NCBI RefSeq assembly: GCF_000787835.1
Contig: NZ_BBPP01000008.1
Coordinates: 14,319 to 78,318 of the forward strand
Length of the DNA: 64,000 bases
From: Streptacidiphilus melanogenes
Lineage (GTDB): Bacteria; Actinomycetota; Actinomycetes; Streptomycetales; Streptomycetaceae
Direction: 5' to 3'
The notes under the pieces are model-generated. The model saw only the letters and a list, made by a program, of their open reading frames with translations, had not been told where the DNA came from and did not search any database. The translations under genes were made by a program, and so were the position numbers. Position 1 is the stretch's first letter, and each line of letters begins with the position of its first letter. Below are positions 14,987 to 21,934 of this stretch, in pieces.

Positions 14987-17356
14987 TCAGCCCGGGGCGC
15001 TGCCGTCCCGTGCCGCGGCGGCGAGGATCGGCTGGAGGCGGCGGGCCACGTCGACGTGGTCGCCGGTCCAGATGACGCGCACGGCCGTCGCGGTGGCCTG
15101 GCCGTCCGGGTCGACGAGGTCGGTGCGGACGGACTCCACGAGGCGGGCCGCCGCCTCCGGACGCAGCAGGACCGGGGCCGGGACGGGCGTGTGGTCGGCG
15201 AGGCTGCCGGCCAGGCCGCGGTACCAGTCGGTGACGCGGGTGGTCAGGCCGAGGATCGCGCGGTGAGCCTCGGTCTGGTCGGCGTTGGTGCGCGTGAGGG
15301 CGCACTGCTGCCAGAGGGAGACCACGGCGTCGGCCGCCAGGCGGAGGCCGACGACGCCGGTGACCAGGGTGGTCGTGTCGGCCAGCGACAGCGGTTTCGC
15401 TCCGCGTTCCGCCAGGTAGCTGCGGAACGCGTCGTCCAGGCGGCGCGCGGAGGCGGCCGCCTCGCGGCTCTGCCGCACCGGCTCGTCCGGAGGGGCCGCG
15501 AGGTCGGGGGCGCCCGGGGCGCCGCAGTGGCCGAGGGCGAAGTCGACGGCGCCCGACAGGTAGCCGGCGCTGTCGTTGTACGCCTGCGCGAGGGCCCGGT
15601 CGACGGCGGCCCCGGCGCCGCGCGGCCAGAAGAACAGGGCGACGAGGATGCTGACCGCGCAGCCCAGCGCGATGTCCTCGACCCGGAGCAGCGCGATGTG
15701 CCAGTCCGGGTTGTGGCCGATGTTGAACAGCACGACCAGGGTGACGGTGAACGCCGCCTGCCCGGCGGCGAAGGAGATCGCGGCGGGCGCGATCCCGGCG
15801 AGCAGGATGGCGAGCGGCAGCACGAACCACAGCACGGTGCCGTGGTGGCCGATCAGCACCAGCAGCCCGGCGCCGACGAACGAGCCGACCACCGTGCCGA
15901 GGACGGCCCGCACCGCGTTCTCCCCGGTGTTGAGGGCGTTGGAGCGCAGCACGGACAGCGTCCCGAGCAGCACCCAGAACGAGTGCTGGAGGCTGGTCAG
16001 GTCCGCCAGGAACACCGCGATGCCCAGCCCGACCGCGCCGCGCAGACTGTTGTGCAGCCACACCGAGCCCCGGCCCAGATGCGCGGCCGCTCGCTCGCGT
16101 GCCGAGGCCAGCGGTGCGGTCAGCGCCCCGGGCTCGCGGCCGAGCAACCGCGCGGGCCAGCTGCGCTGCCAGGCGGTGGCGGCCAGGTCGACGTTCTCGG
16201 CGACCTGCTGGACGGCGAAGCCCAGTTCCTGCGCGCGGAAGGAGAAGTCGAGGGTCGCGATGAAGCCGTAGACCTCCTCCGAGCTCTCCCCGGGAGGGCC
16301 TGCCACGGGCAGCCGGGCCGTGGAGCTGTCAGCCATCGCGGCCATGGTCACCCGCAGGTCCTGCACGGCGTCGCGCAGCGGGCCGACATCGCCGCGCAGG
16401 TCGGTGAGCAGGTCGGCGGCGCGGTCCAGGACGTCCGCGGCGGCGAGGCGCACGGTCCGGGCGGCCGGATCGCAGGCCGGCGGCTCCTCGGTCCAGGCGG
16501 GCCGGTCCGCGAGGATCGCGCTGAGCCAGGTCAGCTCGTCGACGAGGCGGACCAGCGTGCGCGAGGTGATGGACAGGCCGGTCGGCCGGTAGGGGGTCGC
16601 GTCGAAGGCCCGACGCAGCTCCGCGCTCGCCGTGGACGTCCGCTCCGCCACGGCACGGCACTGGGCGGCGTCCGGACGTAGTCCGGCCTCGCCGTGGCGC
16701 GCGGCGTCGGTGCGCAGCCGCGCGGCCGCCGCGCGGCAGACGCGTGCCGCCGGGGCGCCGAGCGGATCGGCGACCGGGCGCGGCCACAGCAGGGCGATCG
16801 CGGGCAGCGCCGCCGCTGCCGCCAGCCCCGTGCCGGCGAGCCGGTCGGGAAGCTGGGACAGCGGCACCGGCGTCGCGACCGGCAGCACGAACCCGAGCAG
16901 CAGCGCCGTCGTGCTCCCTGCGAGTACCGAGCTGACCACACCGGAGAAGAGCACCACGAAGGCGACCACCAGGGTGACCAGCACGGCGAGCCAGGTCCGG
17001 TGCGCCGCCAGCGTGCCCAGGCAGAGCAGCGCGGCCCAGGCGACCGCGAGCTCGGCCTGGGCGCGCAGCCGTTCCACCATCGGGCCGGAGTAGTCGACGA
17101 GCAGCAGCATCGAGAAGGACCCGAACGCGGCGAAGCTCGCCGTCGCCGGGGCGTGCAGCACCTGGGTGCACAGCGCGAAGAGGGCCGGCATCACGATGGC
17201 GGTGCGCCCCGCCCGACGCGTCGCCGCGAGCCCGGGGTCGTGTGTGCGCAGCCAGCTCAGCAGCCGCGACCCGGGCCGGGGCCGCGCCCGGACCGGGGGA
17301 CCGGCGTCGGACCGCGACCGGGGCTGGGGCCGGCGGAGCGGATCGCGCAGGGACAT
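14987..17356 (-). CDS. FUSC-family inner-membrane protein
   Basis: A 789-residue membrane protein. Two membrane blocks are visible. One is near residues 60-190, with hydrophobic stretches such as AALLCLGTLAAHR and LVVAFVVLFSGVVSSVL. The second is near residues 410-560, with SFWVLLGTLSVLRSNA and TVVGSFVGAGLLVLIGH. Cytoplasmic helical regions separate them. SLQHSFWVLLGTLSVLRSNA followed by AVLGTVVG is the FUSC signature of the aromatic-acid efflux/YccS-like family. Export of aromatic or other small acids is therefore possible. ATG 17356 is preceded by GGGAGGTG and chosen over a long upstream frame. Confidence 0.9.
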   Translation of the reverse strand: MSLRDPLRRPQPRSRSDAGPPVRARPRPGSRLLSWLRTHDPGLAATRRAGRTAIVMPALFALCTQVLHAPATASFAAFGSFSMLLLVDYSGPMVERLRAQAELAVAWAALLCLGTLAAHRTWLAVLVTLVVAFVVLFSGVVSSVLAGSTTALLLGFVLPVATPVPLSQLPDRLAGTGLAAAAALPAIALLWPRPVADPLGAPAARVCRAAAARLRTDAARHGEAGLRPDAAQCRAVAERTSTASAELRRAFDATPYRPTGLSITSRTLVRLVDELTWLSAILADRPAWTEEPPACDPAARTVRLAAADVLDRAADLLTDLRGDVGPLRDAVQDLRVTMAAMADSSTARLPVAGPPGESSEEVYGFIATLDFSFRAQELGFAVQQVAENVDLAATAWQRSWPARLLGREPGALTAPLASARERAAAHLGRGSVWLHNSLRGAVGLGIAVFLADLTSLQHSFWVLLGTLSVLRSNALNTGENAVRAVLGTVVGSFVGAGLLVLIGHHGTVLWFVLPLAILLAGIAPAAISFAAGQAAFTVTLVVLFNIGHNPDWHIALLRVEDIALGCAVSILVALFFWPRGAGAAVDRALAQAYNDSAGYLSGAVDFALGHCGAPGAPDLAAPPDEPVRQSREAAASARRLDDAFRSYLAERGAKPLSLADTTTLVTGVVGLRLAADAVVSLWQQCALTRTNADQTEAHRAILGLTTRVTDWYRGLAGSLADHTPVPAPVLLRPEAAARLVESVRTDLVDPDGQATATAVRVIWTGDHVDVARRLQPILAAAARDGSAPG

Positions 17357-17578
17357 GCGCACCTCCCGTGGACACGGCAGCGGCGGGCCCTGGCGCCGCA
17401 CTTCGTTCACCACCATTGGCCTGCACCGCGGACGGACCCGCCACACCAGCTTATTTCGAGGTTGTTCCGACCTCAGTCCAAGGGCCCGCAGGCCCCGGAA
17501 CCGGAAAACGGGTTGGGCGGGTCGCGCTTCGCTGATAGCGTGCGAGGCACCGTGACAGGACGCGAGGAGGTGAGACCC

Positions 17579-17632
17579 GTGAAGAAGGTTTTCCAGTGGG
17601 TGCTCCCTCATACCCTCACGGCGGGCGAGTGA
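17579..17632 (+). CDS. Possible 17-residue leader peptide (uORF)
   Basis: GTG at 17579 starts VKKVFQWVLPHTLTAGE and ends with TGA at 17632. GAGGAGGTG lies 7 nt upstream and is among the strongest Shine-Dalgarno sequences in the window. A stem-loop follows 12 bp downstream and abuts the ribosome-binding site of the acetyltransferase gene. This layout suggests a translated leader controlling the downstream gene. The peptide is not recognised. Confidence 0.5.
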   Translation: MKKVFQWVLPHTLTAGE

Positions 17633-17644
17633 CGTAGGTGTCCT

Positions 17645-17674
17645 CAGGAGTGCCTCCGACAGCACGGCACTCTG
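17645..17674 (+). promoter_or_regulatory. Stem-loop next to the acetyltransferase ribosome-binding site
   Basis: CAG-g-AGTGCC (17645-17654) pairs with GGCACTCTG (17666-17674), a 9-bp stem with one bulged base and an 11-nt loop. The right arm ends one base before the AAAGGGG ribosome-binding site. It could form an attenuator with the preceding leader ORF. Confidence 0.5.
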
Positions 17675-17689
17675 CAAAGGGGATACGCC

Positions 17690-18499
17690 ATGAACTCTTC
17701 ACCTTTTTCTTCCGCTTTCCCTTCCGGCACGGGCAGTCGTCCCGTGACGGTTACGCGGGCCGCGCCGACGCAGTGGCTCGCCCTCGCCGACGGCCAGAAG
17801 CTCGGGAGGGGCGACGCCTCGCGCAGGCCCGACGGGCGGATGTTCGTCAGCATCGACACCTGGCACGAGGACGTCTTCGACCGTCTTGCCGCCGCCATGC
17901 CGGCGGAGCTGCCGGGGCCGCTGCACGCGGTGGTCCACGAAGGCGACTCCGACACCAGGGCCGCCTGGGAGCGGGCCGGCTTCACGGTCGCCCGCCGCGA
18001 GCGGGAGTACGTCCTGCCCACCGACCCGCGGGTGACCGGCCTCGACGCCGTGCGGCCGCCGTCCGGTGTGACGGTCGTGCCGCTCGGCCGGGCCGAGGAG
18101 GGCCCGCTGCGCCTCCTGGACCGGGCCGTCCGCGCCGAGGTCGAGGCCACCGTCGGCTGGCGGACCATGCCGGCCGAGGTGTTGCCGCGACCCGACGGGG
18201 TCACCGTCGTGGACCCGTCGACGTACGCGGTGGCGGAGCTGTCCGGCCGCTACGTCGGACTGGTCCGGGTGGTGTCCCGGGGGCGCGAGGCGCGGATCGG
18301 GCTCGTCGCCGTCCTGGCCGAGCAGCGGCGCCACGGCATCGCCCGGGCCCTGCTGGCCGACGTCCTGCGCGCGCTGCACCACTCCGGCGTAGCGGCGGCG
18401 CGGGCCGAGGTGGACGAGTCCAACAGCGGTGCGGTGCGCCTCTTCGAGGGCCTCGGCGGCCAAGGCCGGGACACCATCCTCGAGTTGGTGCGCCCCTGA
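17690..18499 (+). CDS. GNAT-family N-acetyltransferase
   Basis: A 269-residue protein whose C-terminal half is a GNAT domain. [20 protein letters not shown] contains the acetyl-CoA pyrophosphate loop (Q-R-R-H-G-I-A). Downstream, [18 protein letters not shown] is the typical N-x-x-A-x-x-L-[FY] helix. The N-terminal half, with [17 protein letters not shown] and [11 protein letters not shown], looks like a degenerate second GNAT lobe. The acetyl acceptor is unknown. ATG 17690 has AAAGGGG 7 nt upstream. A possible leader peptide and hairpin precede it, so induced expression (for example by a translation inhibitor) is a reasonable guess. Confidence 0.88.
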   Translation: MNSSPFSSAFPSGTGSRPVTVTRAAPTQWLALADGQKLGRGDASRRPDGRMFVSIDTWHEDVFDRLAAAMPAELPGPLHAVVHEGDSDTRAAWERAGFTVARREREYVLPTDPRVTGLDAVRPPSGVTVVPLGRAEEGPLRLLDRAVRAEVEATVGWRTMPAEVLPRPDGVTVVDPSTYAVAELSGRYVGLVRVVSRGREARIGLVAVLAEQRRHGIARALLADVLRALHHSGVAAARAEVDESNSGAVRLFEGLGGQGRDTILELVRP

Positions 18500-18569
18500 G
18501 CGTCACCGACGCGCCACCTGGACCGAACGATCACATGCACACCATCACCGACTCGACGAAAGAGTGAAC

Positions 18570-18794
18570 TTGCCGAAGACATCGAACGGCATCGAAATCG
18601 AGGGCATCGTCACCGAATGCCTGCGCAACGCCACCTTCACGGTGGAGCTGCAGAACGGGCACAAGGTGCTCGCCCATATCAGCGGGAAGATCCGGAAGAA
18701 CTACATCAAGATCCTTCCGCAGGACCGGGTGCTCGTGGAGCTCAGCCCGTACGACCTCACCCGCGGCCGGATCCTGTACCGGTACCGGACGTGA
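18570..18794 (+). CDS. infA: Translation initiation factor IF-1 (paralog)
   Basis: A 74-residue S1/OB-fold protein. [40 protein letters not shown] and [17 protein letters not shown] match IF-1 nearly end to end. IF-1 binds the 30S A site and stimulates IF-2/IF-3 during initiation. The housekeeping infA normally lies in the ribosomal-protein operon beside rpmJ. Here there are no ribosomal genes, so this is a second copy. TTG 18570 has AAAGAG at 5-nt spacing. GTG 18564 is an alternative that adds two residues. It follows the acetyltransferase gene by 70 bp and could be read from the same promoter. Confidence 0.92.
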   Translation: MPKTSNGIEIEGIVTECLRNATFTVELQNGHKVLAHISGKIRKNYIKILPQDRVLVELSPYDLTRGRILYRYRT

Positions 18795-18850
18795 GCACTC
18801 TCACCCGCTTCCGTGCAGGTCGGGCGAAACGGGGCGATTAGGCTGGCTTG

Positions 18851-18994
18851 ATGCGCTTGACAACCATCCTCCGCCGACGTTCGAAGCTCCCCGTTCCGCC
18901 CGATCTGGCCCGCCTCCAGGCTCGGGCCGCCCACCTGCGCGGGGAGATCTTCTACCTCCGTCCGGCCTACACCCAGCAGCTGCGCTGGGTGTAG
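18851..18994 (+). CDS. Small coiled-coil-like ORF ended by a palindromic stop
   Basis: A 47-residue ORF: basic MRLTTILRRRSK, then an amphipathic helix DLARLQARAAHLRGEIFYL, ending LRWV before TAG. The same frame continues without another stop for 26 more codons to 19075, and that continuation (GLERRMQEMEAAALSAL) also looks helical. The TAG lies inside the right arm of a perfect 18-bp inverted repeat. The ancestral gene may therefore have been about 74 codons long and interrupted by the palindrome. There is no good ribosome-binding site. It follows infA by 56 bp. Confidence 0.4.
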   Translation: MRLTTILRRRSKLPVPPDLARLQARAAHLRGEIFYLRPAYTQQLRWV

Positions 18995-19001
18995 GCCGGA
19001 C
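18960..19001 (+). terminator. Perfect 18-bp-arm hairpin
   Basis: GTCCGGCCTACACCCAGC (18960-18977), loop AGCTGC, GCTGGGTGTAGGCCGGAC (18984-19001) form a fully paired stem. It is long enough to act as an intrinsic terminator without a U-run, as is usual in high-G+C actinomycetes. It overlaps the end of the small ORF and supplies its stop codon. Confidence 0.65.
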
Positions 19002-19089
19002 TGGAGCGTCGCATGCAGGAGATGGAGGCTGCCGCCCTCTCGGCCCTGCCGATGCAGGCCGGCCCGGTCGACTGACACGCCGCGGAGCC

Positions 19090-19114
19090 AACATCCGGAC
19101 GACGTCCGGATGTT
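19090..19114. terminator. Hairpin between the infA region and the PBP gene
   Basis: AACATCCGGAC-GAC-GTCCGGATGTT has perfect 11-bp arms and a 3-nt loop. It would stop transcripts from infA and the small ORF before the penicillin-binding protein promoter. Confidence 0.7.
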
Positions 19115-19248
19115 CGTTCCCATCCTGGGCCCACCGCTGCGGTGCGGCATGTAACAGAACGTCTACAGGCCAGGGGCAGGACCGGAACATTCCCGGAGGT
19201 CACATACGATCTCCTTGCCGCCGTTCCGTCCAGCTCCTCGGGGAGATC

Positions 19249-20937
19249 ATGCAGCGCGACCTCGACACGCCCACCTGGTCGGGGAACCAGCCCGTCGGGC
19301 CGGAGCCCACGCCGCCGGGCCGGAACCGGAAGTGGCTGATCGCCGCGGTGGCCGGGGTCGCCCTCGTCGGGGCGGGCAGCGCGGCCGTCTACGCCTACGC
19401 GGGCTCCTCGAAGTCGACGTCCGGCCCCGACGCGCAGAAGCACGTGCCGGTGATCACCACGCCGACCGTCGCGCAGGCCACGGCCGCGACCCAGCACTTC
19501 CTCACCTCCTGGGCCGCCGCGGACCTGAACGGGGCCGCACAGACCACCGACCAGCCCTCGTCCGCGCAGTCCGCGCTCGGGACCTTCGCCTCCGGCCTGC
19601 ACGCGTCCAAGATCGCCTTCACCGGCGTGGCCGCAGGCCCCGCGGACCCGGCCGTGGCCCACGCGCTGCGCACCACCTTCCACACCACCGCGACGCTCAC
19701 CGGCGGCGGCAGCTTCGCGTATGCGGGCTCCGCGGACGTGCTGGTCGTCGATGGCAAGCCGGAGGTGCACTGGGCGCCGTCCGTGCTGTACCCCGGACTG
19801 AAGCCCGGCCAGACGCTGGCCTTCGGCAGCATCCCGGCCACCACCGCCAAGGTCGTCGACCGCCACGGCGCCGCGCTGACCGGCCAGACCTTCCCCTCCC
19901 TGGCCGGCGTCATCAGCGAGCTGCAGACCCGCGACGCGGGCAAGGCCACGCGCACCAAGGGCCAGGGCGTGGAGATCGCCGACGCGAGCGGCAAGACCGT
20001 CAAGGTCCTGCACGTCGTCCAGCCCGCCGTGGCGGGCACGATCCGGACCACCCTCGACGCCGGTCTGGAGGTTGCGGCCCAGAAGGCGGTCAAGGACTCC
20101 CACATCGGCACCATGCCCTCGGACGTGGTGGCGATCGACTACACCACCGGCGAGATCCGCGCGATGGCCTTCCGCGGCGGCGACGCGGCCTTCAACGGCG
20201 CGGCAGCGCCCGGCTCCACCATGAAGATGATCACCTCGGCCACGCTCTTCGACAAGGCCGGGATGCGTCCCTCCGACAAGTCCGCGTGCGTGAAGCAGAC
20301 CGTGATCAACGGTCAGACCTTCCACAACTTCCAGAACGAGAGCGACCCCAACGCGGACCTCACCAAGGACTTCGCGATCTCCTGCAACACCGGGTTCATC
20401 GACGCGGCGACCAAGAACCTGCACTCCGGTGACCTGCGCGAGGAGGCCCGCGACGTCTTCGGCATCGGCGACTGGAACATCGGCGTGCCCACCACCGACG
20501 GCAACGTGCCCGACGAGAAGGGCAGCACGAACCAGATCGCGGCCCAGTCCATCGGGCAGGGCCAGGTCACGATGAACACCCTCGCCATGGCCTCCGTCGC
20601 CGCGACCATCGCGGACGGCGCGTTCCACCAGCCGATCATCGTCCCGGGCCTGCCCCAGCAGGCGGCCGCCCGCCCGATCTCCGTCGCCACCGCGACCGCG
20701 CTGCGCCAGATGATGACCGTCACGGCCAACGCGCCCTACGGCACCGCCGAGCCCCGCATGACCGGCATCCCCGGCGGCGCCAAGACCGGCACCGCCGAGA
20801 CGGCGAAGGGCACCAACGGCTGGTTCGCGGCCTACGACACCACCAACCACCTCGCCGTCGACGCCCTCGTCATCGGCGGCAAGGAAGGCGTCCTCTCGGC
20901 CGGCTACGTCGCCCGCGACGTCCTGACGGCCGGCTGA
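19249..20937 (+). CDS. Penicillin-binding protein (transpeptidase) with MecA_N-like domain
   Basis: A 562-residue membrane-anchored D,D-transpeptidase that would cross-link peptidoglycan. A short cytoplasmic tail precedes one membrane segment (WLIAAVAGVALVGAGSAAVYA, about residues 29-49). An NTF2/MecA_N-like region (about 70-190) follows, then the penicillin-binding domain. The active-site triad is complete: PGSTMKM (S-x-x-K), SCNTGF (S-x-N) and GAKTGTAE (K-T-G). The lack of a glycosyltransferase domain makes it class B. Upstream, GGAAC at 19183 with GATC 19 bp later is a weak resemblance to an ECF envelope-stress promoter. An inverted repeat (20959-20966 with 21000-21007) after the stop may end transcription. 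Confidence 0.92.
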   Translation: MQRDLDTPTWSGNQPVGPEPTPPGRNRKWLIAAVAGVALVGAGSAAVYAYAGSSKSTSGPDAQKHVPVITTPTVAQATAATQHFLTSWAAADLNGAAQTTDQPSSAQSALGTFASGLHASKIAFTGVAAGPADPAVAHALRTTFHTTATLTGGGSFAYAGSADVLVVDGKPEVHWAPSVLYPGLKPGQTLAFGSIPATTAKVVDRHGAALTGQTFPSLAGVISELQTRDAGKATRTKGQGVEIADASGKTVKVLHVVQPAVAGTIRTTLDAGLEVAAQKAVKDSHIGTMPSDVVAIDYTTGEIRAMAFRGGDAAFNGAAAPGSTMKMITSATLFDKAGMRPSDKSACVKQTVINGQTFHNFQNESDPNADLTKDFAISCNTGFIDAATKNLHSGDLREEARDVFGIGDWNIGVPTTDGNVPDEKGSTNQIAAQSIGQGQVTMNTLAMASVAATIADGAFHQPIIVPGLPQQAAARPISVATATALRQMMTVTANAPYGTAEPRMTGIPGGAKTGTAETAKGTNGWFAAYDTTNHLAVDALVIGGKEGVLSAGYVARDVLTAG

Positions 20938-21054
20938 CCACCGAACCCGCGTGCGCGGGCCGGGGCTGAAGCCGCCGTACGCACGGCAGACGGCCCTGGG
21001 CCCCGGCACCGCTCGCGCGTGATCCGGTGCGGCCTTTCTGGCAGCATGGCGACC

Positions 21055-21546
21055 ATGGAGCGTGTCGTCATCCTCGGCCGTGGCGGCTCAGGGAAGTCAA
21101 CCCTGGCAGCCATGCTCGGCACGGTTACCGGCCTTCCCGTCATCGAGCTCGACAAGCACTTCTGGGGACCGGGCCTTGAAGCGACTCCACCCGAGGAGTG
21201 GGCCACCGTCCAGGGTGAGCTCGCCCGGGCGGACCGATGGATCATGGACGGCGATCTCGGCCCCTACGACGTCCTCGACATCCGCCTGCGGCGAGCCGAC
21301 ACCGTCATCCTGCTCGACTATTCATTCTGGCCCTGCGCCTGGCGAGCCGTGCGCCGCTCACGGGAGCGGCTCGATTTCTGGCTCTGGCTCTGGTCATGGC
21401 GGCGTCGGAGTCTGCCGCTTCTGCTGAAAGCAGTCGCCGGTCCGGCCGGTGACGCCACGCTGCACGTGCTCCCGAACCCCCGCGCAGCAGCAGCCTTCAT
21501 TGCGGTGGTCAAGGCTCGCCAGGAGGCAGAGGCAGGCACTTCATGA
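21055..21546 (+). CDS. P-loop nucleotide kinase-like protein (FlaR/adenylate-kinase-like)
   Basis: A 163-residue protein starting MERVVILGRGGSGKSTLAAM, which contains the Walker A loop G-R-G-G-S-G-K-S-T. The rest, including LDKHFWGPG, RWIMDGDLGPYDVLD and ADTVILLDYSFWPC, matches the family annotated as 'DNA topology modulation protein FlaR' or adenylate-kinase-like. Those names are weakly supported; a small-molecule or nucleotide kinase is more likely. The ATG at 21055 is used because it directly precedes the first beta strand; ATG at 21046 and 21019 are in frame. A probable second gene starts 31 bp after its stop. Confidence 0.85.
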   Translation: MERVVILGRGGSGKSTLAAMLGTVTGLPVIELDKHFWGPGLEATPPEEWATVQGELARADRWIMDGDLGPYDVLDIRLRRADTVILLDYSFWPCAWRAVRRSRERLDFWLWLWSWRRRSLPLLLKAVAGPAGDATLHVLPNPRAAAAFIAVVKARQEAEAGTS

Positions 21547-21577
21547 CGACAGCAGCCTCGCCGGTTGGCCTGAGCTG

Positions 21578-21832
21578 GTGATCGAACTCAGGGAACCGAT
21601 GGCCGTGGCGGAGATCCGCTGGCTGCCGGAATCGCAGGGCGGCCGCGACTCGGGCCCACCGACCGCACCCGTCTACGCGGCGACGGCCACGTTCCCAGGT
21701 TCCAGCGCGGCGCTTCACAGCATCCTGGTGCAGCACACCGGTTTCCTGCCTGACGGCTTGGCTCGCGCCAACATCGGCTTCTCGTCCCCGAGCTGGCCGG
21801 ACCGCATCTCTGCGTCGGAAGTGAACTCCTGA
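21578..21832 (+). CDS. Hypothetical protein
   Basis: An 84-residue ORF from GTG 21578, starting VIELREPMAVAEIRWLPES. It shows coherent amphipathic beta-strand/loop composition and good third-position G/C. It resembles short proteins of unknown function in Streptomyces that start with an I-E-L-R-E-P-like segment, but I cannot assign a family name. It lies 31 bp after the P-loop kinase gene on the same strand, so the two are probably cotranscribed. ATG 21600 is an alternative start. Confidence 0.55.
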   Translation: MIELREPMAVAEIRWLPESQGGRDSGPPTAPVYAATATFPGSSAALHSILVQHTGFLPDGLARANIGFSSPSWPDRISASEVNS

Positions 21833-21934
21833 TCACTGAAGGCCCCACGATCGTCGCTCACGCTGTCATCTGCGACTTGCTGCCCACCCGGGGCTCGCAG
21901 ATCTGACACGGCAGCAGTTCCTTCGCGGCACGCC

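Noticed and set aside
15056-16681. A 541-codon open frame on the plus strand
   Set aside because: It is antisense to the FUSC gene, is made mostly of Gly, Arg, Ala and Asp codons, and has no ribosome-binding site. In very G+C-rich DNA such frames arise opposite real genes.
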